From: Malania oleifera
Taxonomy: Eukaryota; Streptophyta; Magnoliopsida; Santalales; Ximeniaceae
Length of the DNA stretch: 64,000 bases
Reading direction: 5' to 3'
NCBI RefSeq assembly: GCF_029873635.1
Contig: NC_080428.1
Span: 62,615,957 to 62,679,956 of the forward strand
Shown: positions 23,016-33,482 of the stretch, piece by piece
Layout: the number at the start of each line of letters is the position of its first letter
Position numbering within the stretch: position 1 is the stretch's first letter
Notes under the pieces: model-generated
Told to the model about the DNA's origin: nothing
Seen by the model: the letters and a program-made list of their open reading frames with translations, nothing else
Databases searched by the model: none
Translations under genes and position numbers: made by a program

Positions 23016-24579
23016 TTATGATTGATTATTATATGATAGTATTTGTTATTGCATAATTAAGTAAAACCCCTAAATAGACAAAGGATCTTCACTAGTTAAA
23101 TAGTTTTTTAAATGTTATATACATATGCTTTTGTATAAATATCTTAAAATATAGCATATTTTGTCCATCATACAAAATTGAGCTTTAGGGAATTAGTTAT
23201 AGACTTTGCAAATATAGTCGTAAACTCATCTTGAAGCTTAAATGATTAATATATTCAAAAGAACATAAAATTTTAGTGCTTGGGTTGTATAAATGAGGGA
23301 AGAAGCAAATCTAAAGTTCATCTAATAAATACTTTATTGTATTGTGCTTATTTTAGAAATATATCATTTTGGATGCTTTGTATGAAGTGAAAGCTTACTA
23401 TTCATTACTTTCTAAATGTTATATTATTTGATGAATAGTTTATATTGATTGGATATATTGAACTACATGCCTGATTTGAACGTCATCTGCTTAGCCGTTG
23501 CAGATTTGTGCATTACATGCTGGTAGTTGATTAGAGTCTTGCATGTTGAATTCATTGATCTATTTTAGACATACATGCTAGCTTATCGACTGAAATTATG
23601 ACTTCATAAAACTTATTATTTAATTTTAAATACTTTTGAAAGTCTTATGTAGTATTAGTATGGTGACCAAATTGAACTTAGTGTTTTAACCTTAAGTGGT
23701 CACTTAGACTGGTTCATGCACATTGTCATTAATGAATATTTATAAATGATGCATGATAAAAAGATCATTTGCATGACGATTCATTGGTAATTATAAGTCT
23801 TTGCATATTGAATGATCATGGCTTGAAATCCATTGCATGCAGGTTGAACTTTATGAATATTTTTATAATGCATGTTGAATAATTGAATAGGTAGTGATGC
23901 ATGTTGAATCCTAAACACTGTATGCTATATTGAAAAACATGCAAAATTTTCAATAATCCTTTGAATTTTCCTAGAATGCTCTAAATTATACACATGTTCT
24001 TTACCAAGTTGTTTGGATACATTTTCCATGCTTAAATTACAAACATGAATATTTTGTGTTCTTTTTAAAAATTTGCATTAAATGATTGATCTACATCATA
24101 TGACATTTTCTTAAAAATCAGCATTCATGTATTTGTAAGAAAGCCCTTCTAGGCTTTCTAATGTTATGATTTAGCAAATATTTTGGTATATGTGTTTAGC
24201 ACACAATCACCTCACCACCAAGGAATCTTATATTAAGGGGGAGAAATTTTTTTTGGTAAAATGAATTGTACCTCTCTTTTTGATGATGATCAAAGGGGGA
24301 GAAAATTTTTGGTGTCCTCTTTGTTAGGAAAATGTTGTGTGGTGTTATGTGAGAGGGAGAAGTAAATGCATGGAAAATGTATATGGGGTAGAATGCATAT
24401 GGTTGCATGAATGTTCATTTTGCTTACTTGTTCTATTTTGAATGAACTTTCTATCTTGTTATAGTTAAACTGCATAAAGTAAGAGGGAGCATAGTTTAGT
24501 ACTATTCTATAATATGCATAAATTAAGGGGGAGCATTAAATTTCACCCTATAAAAGAAAACTAATGGTTTGCCATTATC
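21331..24579 (+). mobile_element. Copia B internal region without pol
   Basis: No integrase, reverse transcriptase or RNase H is visible. The stretch has a GTCGAC word cluster at 21655-21960, an (AT)n run at 22959-23013, and repeated GGGGGAG polypurine words near 24236, 24294, 24355, 24481 and 24527. This is the same gag-only organisation as Copia A. Confidence 0.75.
21655..21960 (+). repeat. Copia B internal cluster of CGTCGACGA words
   Basis: About twelve variants of ACTCGTCGACGAGT occur at 15-45 bp spacing. The end of the cluster (GACGAGTGGC) and the GTGTGTGACT spacer are also found in the Copia B LTR at 25690-25760. Confidence 0.85.
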
Positions 24580-24593
24580 AAAAAGGGGGAGAA
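24580..24593 (+). other. Copia B polypurine tract
   Basis: AAAAAGGGGGAGAA directly precedes the LTR start TGTTAGCC. Confidence 0.75.
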
Positions 24594-25954
24594 TGTTAGC
24601 CTTGGAGGCTATGTGAACTTAACTGCATTGTTTTGATGATACCAACCTATTAGAGGTTCTAGGTAAGTTTATCTTTGCATATCAAGCCATGATTAGTATA
24701 AATACAAATGCAAAGATTAAGTAAATTTGTAAGAGGTTAGACATCATCATAAAGGGAGAGAATGTTAGCCTTAGTGGCTATACCATCATTGTTTATTGTG
24801 TTTTGATGATATTAACCTATATGTTGTTCCTAGAGTTTGCCTATCTTTGCATATCATGTTTAGTACAAGTACTTGTACATGAATTATTGGATCAAAGGTA
24901 AAGATAGAACCTAGTATACGTCAACAAGCAAAAATCAAATAGACACGCACTCGGAAGGACTCGAGCACAACCAAAGGAAGCTTAATTGTAGAATTATTTG
25001 TAATAAGGATTGTGTGAGGTAGTATGTTTTGTAACTCTTGTGAGTGTATTTCTTGCATGATTTCTGAGTAAGAGTTGAGCAAATGCATGCATACTAGGAC
25101 ACATGAGTACATAGGATTGCACCAAAGTCACAAACTCAATATTCATTGTTTTATAAGTTAAAACAAGAGTTTGTCAAATAAATCCTAAACCTCAAATATG
25201 TTTTTAAAGGGATAAATTTTTAACATCTTAGTTTAAAGAACATTTTTATACTTAGTCCATTTTGTGTTAAATCAAGTTTTATGTCCTAAAGGTTCAAAGA
25301 AAGTCAAGTATATTTATAAAAAGGACATACTAAGCATATAAGATATCAAAATGGGTTTTCAAACGTGTTTTATCAATCAAGATATCTTATATTTAAAAGG
25401 AAACTCATTTGGACAAGTTTTAATCTTCATCAGACTTAATTTATTTTATATACTTTTTTCTAAGAATGTTTTGAGTAATTAAAATGCTTTTTGACAAGGA
25501 AAAACAAAGCAATCGTCACTACCGTAGTGCAGCCTTGAATCATGAACACCTTTCTATATTTGGGGCATAACTTTTGCAAGAAAAGTACAAAAAGGATGAT
25601 ATTGGTGTCCCTGGAAAGCTAAGACAAAATGACACAACTTTCATGTTGATGACTTTTCCTAATTCAGGGCACTCATTAACAAACACAAGGATTCGTCGAC
25701 GAGTGGCAGTGTGTGACTAGTCGACGCGAGCAGGGGACTCGTCGACGAGTCCAACGAGCAGAATGACGCTAATGGGCAGAAAACATCTAGCTAACCAAAT
25801 AAAATATCTTTTCTTCCCCCAAACGGCTAGTTAACAGCTCCTTTGGCTCTTGGGCTATAAATACAAGCTATTAGACTTGTATTAATATGGTTTTGAAGGC
25901 TTTTAATCATTTTTAGTGAAAAACATCTTTTTATACCAAAACCTAAGCACCTAG
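24594..25954 (+). mobile_element. Copia B 3' LTR, left part
   Basis: The LTR starts TGTTAGCC at 24594 and is interrupted at 25954 by the Gypsy element. Its right part is 37726-38284, giving a total of about 1920 bp. The first 169 bp, including a weakened polypurine word, are tandemly repeated: a second TGTTAGCC start is at 24763. The LTR holds CGTCGACG words at 25690-25760 and TATAAATA at 25856-25863. Confidence 0.85.
25690..25863 (+). promoter_or_regulatory. Copia B LTR promoter: GTCGAC words and TATA box
   Basis: Three GTCGAC words with palindromic flanks lie about 100 bp upstream of TATAAATA (25856-25863) on the plus strand. Their role in transcription is inference. Confidence 0.55.
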
Positions 25955-26171
25955 TGTGAAGCTGCGATTTTCATGCCTTTTTTTTTTTTTCAAAAATAAT
26001 AAATCCATAGTCAAATCACACATCAGCCACGTCAAAATCTCTGATACTATTTAGCATAACCCGACCCGAAGTGGGATACTAGGTAATCAGTCAAACTTAT
26101 ATAACAACCCTATCAGCGGAAGTCAATATATATAAATCATCCAGAATATAAATAACCAGAGTACTATACAT

Positions 26172-26212
<41 letters not shown>

Positions 26213-26859
26213 TATCCAACACATGCCCAAAATCAATCAAAACTCTAGGGGAATCCTCCATCCCTAACTCAAAACACTCACCCTGTCTAATCATGGTATC
26301 AGCTCCCCTCTATCTCAAAGTTCTATCTCCAGGCCTGTCAAGGTTCCCTAAAATATTTAGATGATTAAGTGAGACACATCTTAGTAAGACGGAATAAATT
26401 ATTTAAAGTGTGTGATAGTATGAGTTTCATTATATCATAATATACATATACACTTCAGTGATAACACCATTTGAGAAAATACACCAATTATTCTCATAAT
26501 CATATAGATATAAAACACAACCTTTCATAAACTTTTTTCCCATCTTTCATCTCATTCACATGTAACCCATATTTACCAGCGAAAGTTCCTGAGGATAGGG
26601 GAGATTACATACCCATACATGTAGCTCCCCTCTGCTCTGATATCGTTTGTATCCTTGCCCGATTAACTCGGGTACGACTACAACTGATACTTATCAAGAC
26701 ACTCACCTTACTCAGTAAGCCCTCAGGTAAAGAGTTTTACTACACCTTATTTATCTATGTTATTAAACTCACACTCTTTTTTTTCACTTTCAATTTCATT
26801 TCATCATCTAGCACTACCTCTGCGTCTGTAACTCATGGCCGCCCTAAGAATATTCTTTC

Positions 26860-27070
26860 TATGCCATGCCTTACCTCATGGTTGAGGTTATGCTACTTTG
26901 AAGACATTCTCTGTGCTATGTTTCACCCTATGGTCAAGGTTATGCTATTCTGAAGATATTCTCCATGTCATGCTTCACCCCAAGGTCGAGGTTATATTGT
27001 CCTGAAAATATTCTCCACGCTATGCTTCACCCCATGGTCGAGGTTAAAATGCCCTGAAAATATTCTCCAC
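26860..27070. repeat. 52-bp minisatellite, about four units
   Basis: Units of the type TATTCTCCACGC, TATGCTTCACCCCATGGTCG and AGGTTATGCT repeat every 52 bp (GGT at 26886, 26938, 26990 and 27042). A diverged copy is in the other LTR at about 36165-36345. Confidence 0.9.
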
Positions 27071-27519
27071 ATTTCATCATTCATATTTCCCATTTCTGTA
27101 TTCACAATTCATTATTCATATTGCATTATACACAATCATCATTCATCATTCACGTTGCATTATTCACATTGCAACATTCACATTTCAGTATTTTCATTTC
27201 AGTTTTCACAATTCAGGATACCCATCTCAATATTCACATTTCAAGATTTACATTGTAGAATTCAGATTCCAATATTTTCATTTTCAGCATTCACAATTCA
27301 TCTCATCATATCAATGATATTTCATCATTTTAATACACATTTCATCTCATAATAACATATATACATCTTATTTCACGTTATTCAACATTTCTCAGAAGAT
27401 ACTCTTTAGTACAAATCACTTTTCAATGTTTCCCAATAAAACCATTCTCATATTATCCCAGTTTAGTATATAAAACATAACTAGTTTATGTTATTTCCAT
27501 TTATGCATAAAGTCTTTCA

Positions 27520-27565
<46 letters not shown>

Positions 27566-28150
27566 TAGGCTTATTATTCTCAGTGCAAAACACCCACTCA
27601 ATTTCAAACACATTTCCAGAACAAACCATATGCCACACAAATTTTATCTAATATTCATAACATAATAATTCCAAGGAAAATACCTTACTCACATTTTCAT
27701 ATATTAATTCAATCGATAATTTTCAAAATACCTGTTATAATTTATTCCCCTTACCTGACTTACTGAGAAGCTCGTAAACACCTAAATCCTACGCCTGCGG
27801 TGTCCAAAACTCAAAACCCTAAAAATCACATTTTTCCCAAGTTAAACAACTCATTTCCCAAAACAATTTTCGTTTATCATTTCCTAGGTTTCGAATACTC
27901 CAAGTAGCCCATTAAACCTTAAAATATCTTACTTACCTTGATTTTGGGATGATGCCCTAGAACTCCAAATTGAAAATCTGCCTCGGCTATGTTGTAGAGA
28001 ATCTCCCGACGAACCTCGTGGCGGTTCCCGATCATCAATCCGGGCTATAACGAAGCTGAAATCAAAGAGAGAGAGAGAGAGAGAAAGAATCGTGGGTTAG
28101 AGAGAGAGTGTGAGAGAGACAAAATATCTCGCTGAAAATGACAAAAAAGT

Positions 28151-28365
28151 TATTTATAGGCTAGCATTCGTCGACGAGTTCAAGTGATTCGTCGACGAAC
28201 CCATGAAAGTGCTTCGTCGACGAGAAGGCTAGTTCGTTGACGAACATGAAATTTCCTGAAATTCACTGACTCTCGGTATCTTCTCATCGACGCGACACGT
28301 GTACTTCGTCGACGAGTTCTATTGGGACATTCGTCAACGAAGACCCTAGGTTCATCGACGAATCC
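28151..28365 (-). promoter_or_regulatory. Gypsy LTR promoter: TATA box, GTCGAC cluster, G-box
   Basis: On the minus strand about nine TTCGTCGACGA words (28165-28365) end only a few bases upstream of TATAAATA (28151-28158). GACACGTGTAC near 28297 is a G-box (CACGTG). The other LTR has the same set at 37394-37613. Confidence 0.6.
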
Positions 28366-28453
28366 CTACTGTTTCCCCCTTTTAAGATTTCTTTCCCTTT
28401 CTCTCTCATTTATTATTATTATTATTCAGGAATAAATTTTTCGGGTCTCCACA

Positions 28454-29372
28454 TTCTCCCATCCTTATAAAAGTTCATCCTCAAAATTGCTACTCATAAT
28501 CTTTTCACCATCACAAAAAAATATCTCAATTTTATTAATTACCCTCACTCATGGCAGAAGAATACCGTGGTTACATTTACGATATTGGGAGATCACAATA
28601 ATCCAAATAAAACTCTCCCAAAACCATTCATAAACAAAATCAAACACTACCTATCATATACTACACTATTCAAATCAAAATATGTACTTTCAAAACAGGT
28701 GTGGATATCTTTGGCGCATATGTTCCTCTAATTCCCAGGAAGCTTCTTCTTTTGTATGACCGTGCCATAACACTTTTACAAGTGGAATGCTTTTCATGCA
28801 TAGTTCCTGCTCTTTTTGATCCAAAATCTGCACTGATACTTCTTCATAAGATAAGGTATCATCGAGCTCCAATGCCTCATAACTAATCACATGGGAGGGA
28901 TCTATGACGCATTTTCTCAACATAGAAACATGAAATATGTCGTGGTTTCTAGTCAAAACAAGTGGTAAAGCCAACCTGTAGGCAACTAGACCCACTCTTT
29001 CCAGAATCTCAAATGGTACAATATACCTAGGGTTCAACTTACCTTTCCTCCCAAATCTCATAACTCCTTTCAATAGTGCCACCTTCAGAAACACATGATT
29101 CCCTACATCAAACTCTAACTCTCATCGGCGAGTATTTGCATAACTCTTCTGTCGACTCTGTGTCGTTTTGATTTTGTCTTTAACGAGTCTAACTTTATCT
29201 TGAGTCTACTGTATCAGTTTTGGCCCCAAAATCTGTTTTTCCCTAATCTCATCCCAGTACAACGGGGGTCGACACCTACTACCATATATCGCCTCATATG
29301 GTGTCATCTCAATGCTGGCCTGATAGCTGTTATTATATGCAAATTCTACCAATGGCAAAAACTTTATCCAAC
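28454..29372 (-). pseudogene. Gypsy integrase, C-terminal part, plus 3' untranslated region
   Basis: The minus-strand frame 28690-29094 encodes the end of a Ty3/Gypsy polyprotein: FGRKGKLNPRYIVPF (integrase C-terminal domain), FHVSMLRKCV, and the end KVLWHGHTKEEASWELEE, typical of plant chromoviruses of the Del/Tekay type. Upstream, 29100-29372 continues the integrase (FAYNNSYQASIEMTPYEAIY) with stops and a frame change. The frame continues across the nested LTR at 32181. The 3' untranslated region contains TGTAACCACGGTATTCTTCT (minus strand, near 28553-28577). Confidence 0.85.
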
Positions 29373-32175
29373 TGTGACGCCCCGATTTTTGTACAAATTT
29401 TTTTTTTAAATAAGTAAATAATCACGTCATAAATCCACAACATCCACAAATCGGCCACGTCAACAATCCTAGTACCATTCATACAACCCGACCCGCATTG
29501 GGTACCGGGTAAAAAGTATTTTATTATATTCAACCTAATAGCGGAAGACAATATACACATATCAGTCAGAATACAATACCCAGAGTATCAACATACATAC
29601 AAATATTCACACTACCTTCCCATACTAAAAATTACTATTCAATTCTAGGGGAATTACATCTCCCCTAGTCCAAAAACTCACCCTGTGTATCAGGGTCTCA
29701 GCTCCCTACTATCACGGAGCTCTATCACCTGGCCGGTCTCTGTTCCCTGAAAAATTTAGATAAATTGGGTGAGACACATCTCAGTAAGAAGGAATAAATT
29801 ATTTACAGTGTGTGACCAAATGAGTACAATTATAATACACTTTACTTTTCAAATCACCATTTCATTTGAGAAAATACACTGATATTCACATACACATAAT
29901 CATATAGATATACAACACAAGCTTTTATAAGCTTAAAAATCATTTATCAAATTCAATGATTTCCAACACATATTTACACGCGAAGTTCATGAGAATAGGG
30001 AAGATTACCCGCCCATACAAGTAGCTTCCCTCTGCCCTAACACGTTATGCAACCGGGTATAGCCACATCTGATACCCATCAGGGCACTCACCTTACTCAG
30101 TAAGCCCTCAGGCGGAGAGTTTCACTTCGCCTTAATTATTTATATTATTAACTCACACTGTTCCATTTCTCAATTTTATCATTCTTTATTTCTCAATTTC
30201 CATTCTTTCTTTCATTTCTCATTTTAGCCAATTTTATCATTCTTTCACTTTTCATTTCCACTTTACTTACCGGCTCATGAGTATCCTCAGTATCAAATAC
30301 CAACATCGCGTCTGTAACTCATGGCCACCCTGAGGATCTTTCTATACACGCCATGCTTCCCCCTATGGTCAAGGTTGTGCGGCCCGAAGGCTGGATCTAA
30401 CCGCGGTTGGCCGACCCAGTTAGATCAAATATCATATCACATATCGCGTCTGTAGTACGACTGGCCGGCCTAATACCCTGATCCGAACTCAGGGGGCCCA
30501 ACAACCCTACACAATGGCACAGTCGACTGTCACGCCACACGCTCCAAGAGTCCGTGTGGTTGCACTAACACCACTCGCAACGGTACCGTGCTAAATATCA
30601 TAACCATCCAACAGGCTTTACCACCACATACCCGCAATCATTATGCGGTATTGGCAATTCATCAATTATATTCCAGTATATCACAATTCAGTTCAATATA
30701 AATATTCTCATCATTTTCTGTGCACATTTCATCATCTCGTAATATCATATATCATATTTCATGTATTTTTCACATTTTCCCAAAATACTCATTTCTCAGG
30801 CAAATAATTTCCACTCACAAATAAATACCACATTTCATTATTTTCCAATATCAATAATTCACAAAATCCCATTTTCCAGGCAAAACATTTCTACTCATAT
30901 AATAATACCATATTACATTATTTTTCACTAATCAGATTAATAATTCTCATTTCAATATTTTCTCAAAAATTACACATTATTATATTTTACACTCCAAAAT
31001 ATCACAATTTACAATTACTCAAATGCCACACAATTTATCTGATATTTATATCATAATAATTTTCAGACAAAATATCATATGCTCAATTTCACATATGCAT
31101 TCAAATAATAATTCTAAAAACACTGCTATAATTTATTCCCCTTACCTGACTTACTAAGAATCTCCCTAGAATCCCAAATTCTACGCCCTTGGCGTCTGAA
31201 ATTCAACTCCTGCAATTTACATTTTTCCCAAATTAATTAATCTATTTCTCCAAAATAATACCCATCTAGCCTTCCTTAGACTCCATATACCTCAAATTAA
31301 TATTTAAACTATTATTTAACACCCCCACTTAATTTTCTAAATTTTGCCTACGGGTCCCAAAATTACACCCGCGGCGCTCACCCGGGCCCTAAATTTCAGA
31401 AATCCTACTTCAACCCAAAATGCTCAATATTTTAGCATTTCTAAATTAATGCTAAAATTAAAAATAAGCCCTTAATAATCGCCGCACCCCAAATTTGGAG
31501 TTTTGTCCTGACACCCCCATGAGAATTCCGTCCCACTAGACTTGTAGAGAATCATCCCTAGATTCTCGTGGTGGTGTCCGTTCGTCAATTGGGCTTATAT
31601 TTTGTAAAAAATTAAAGAAAAAGGGGAAAATGGCTTACCCCAGGGAATACGCTTACGCCGCTCCTACCACCGATCCGCTCCGGTAGAAATGACGGCAGCG
31701 GCGAATGGAGTCCAATGGTATTTTCGGATTTTCGATCGAGCGAAAATCCGTCACGAAATCGAGGAGAGAGGGAGAGAGAACGTGAGGAGAGAGAGAGAGA
31801 GATGCAAAGAGTTACAGAGAAAAGAAAAGAAAAGAAGAAGAAGAAGAAGAAGAAGAAGAATAATAATAATTATACTAATAATAATAATAATAATAATAAT
31901 ACTTGAATCTCCTGAAGCTTGTTGAAGCTTCAGGAGGATAAATATTATAATAATAATAATAATAATAATAATAATTATTATTATTATTAATTAATATTAA
32001 TAATATTTTTTAATAAAAAAATTAATTTTAATTAATTAATTTTTTTTTCTTTTTAAATTCGTTTAATTAATTAATTAATTAATATTTTTTTAAAATTTTA
32101 ATTTAATTTAAATTTTTTTTTTTTTTTTTGAAATCATTCTATTAATCTTTTATATCTCTTTTTGGGGGTTTTACA
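29373..32175 (-). mobile_element. Nested solo Gypsy LTR inside the integrase
   Basis: This 2803-bp LTR is bounded by TGTGACGCCC and TTTTACA (minus strand TGTAAAACCC to GGCGTCACA). The flanks CCAAC (29368-29372) and TTAAC (32176-32180) match after two C-to-T changes. Removing it restores the integrase order GGSW-IKFLPLVEF. It has the GTGAGACACATCTCAGTAAG signature near 29769 and long GAA, TAA and T runs near 31840-31990 and 32117-32129. No internal region is present. Confidence 0.88.
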
Positions 32176-33113
32176 TTAACTACCTCCAAAATCCAGCACA
32201 CAAGCCCGTAACATATCTTCTAGTATTTGTATCATTCTCTTCGTCAGGCCATCTATTTGCAGATGAAACGCCGTGTTGAACGATAATTGAGTACCTATGG
32301 CCTTCTGCAAACTCCTCCAAAACTGAGATGTAAACCGTGGGTCTTGGTTCGAAACTATGGACACTGATATGCCATGCATTCTAACTATCTCTTGTATATA
32401 TAACTCTGTCAGTCTGTCTAAGGAGTAGTTAACTCTAATAGGCAGGAAATGGGTTGTCTTCGTCAGTTGATCTACAACTACCCAAATGGCCTTCTGTCCA
32501 TGTAGTGCTGGTGGTAATCCTGTAACAAAATCCATCGCTATATGTTCCCATTTCCACTTAGGGATGTAGAGTGGCTGCAATGGTCCTGCCGGTCTCTGAT
32601 GCTCAGCTTTCACCTGCTGGCATGTCAAGCACCGCACTACAAACTCGGTGATCTCTTTTCATACTGCTCCACCAAAAAAGACTCCCAAAGATCCCTATAT
32701 ATTTTAGTGCTACCAGGATGTACCGTATATAAGGATCGGTATGCTTCCTCCATAATAACTTTCTTAATCTTAGGGTCGGCTGGTACACACAACCTGGTAC
32801 GGAATCTCAAGGCTCCATCATCTGAGATGTTGAAATTTGCCTCCTGACCATCCTATACTTTTCCTATAAGCTCTACTAACTCTGCATCATCCTTTTGAGC
32901 CGCTTTAATTCTTTCCTGTAAGGTCAGCTGCAATACCAAATTGGCAATAAATGCCTGATGATCGCCCTCTATGAGTTCCACACTGAAACTTTCTAAATCC
33001 ATTTGGATTGGATGCTATATCGCCACTATAGACACTGATGCTCCCACTGATTTTCGGTTCAAAGCATTAGCTACCACATTAACCTTTCCTGGGTGGTAAC
33101 TGATGGTACAGTT
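32176..33113 (-). pseudogene. Gypsy RNase H end and integrase core, broken
   Basis: On the minus strand the stretch starts with the end of RNase H (YHPGKVNVVANALNRKS), then a zinc-binding H2C2 region split by a frameshift near 32630 (HPGSTK, then CLTCQQVKAEHQRP), then the integrase core WEHIAMDFVTGLP. Two catalytic residues are changed: the second Asp, normally in SDRDPRF, is Asn in SNQDPRF, and the Glu, normally in a TER-like motif, is Lys in LTKRM. The frame stops at the nested LTR. The protein could not be active. Confidence 0.85.
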
Positions 33114-33482
33114 GTAAGACGGAATAAATCATAATATACATATTTAAAGTGTGTGGCGGTATGAGTTTCCTTATATCATAATATACATATACATTTTAGT
33201 GATAACACCATCTGAGAAAATACACCAATCATTCTCATAATCATATAGATATAAAACACAACCTTTTATAAACTTTATTCCATTCTTTCATCTCATTCAC
33301 ATGTAACCCATATTTACCAACGAAAGTTTCCTGAGGATAGGGGAGATTACACGCCCATACATGTAGCTCCCCTCTGCTCTGATATCGTTTGTAACTATGC
33401 CCAATTAACTCGGGTACGACTACAACTGATACTTATCAGGGCACTCACCTAACTCAGTAAGCCCTCAGACAGAGAGTTTTAC

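Larger units (their letters stand above)
25955..28453 (-). mobile_element. 3' LTR of the Gypsy element
   Basis: This 2499-bp LTR is bounded by TGTGAAGC at the left and CTCCACA at the right (minus strand: TGTGGAG to CACA). It contains a 52-bp minisatellite (26860-27070), an (AT)n run (27526-27563) and a minus-strand promoter at 28151-28365. The polypurine tract GGGAGAA lies next to it at 28454-28460. Confidence 0.85.

Noticed and set aside
28165-28365. Regularly spaced palindromes as a CRISPR array
   Set aside because: The words are only about 11 bp, vary in sequence and spacing, lie in an LTR, and the DNA is a plant genome.
31689-31925. Charged open frames with Arg/Glu and Lys runs
   Set aside because: They come from GA, GAA and TAA microsatellites inside the nested solo LTR.
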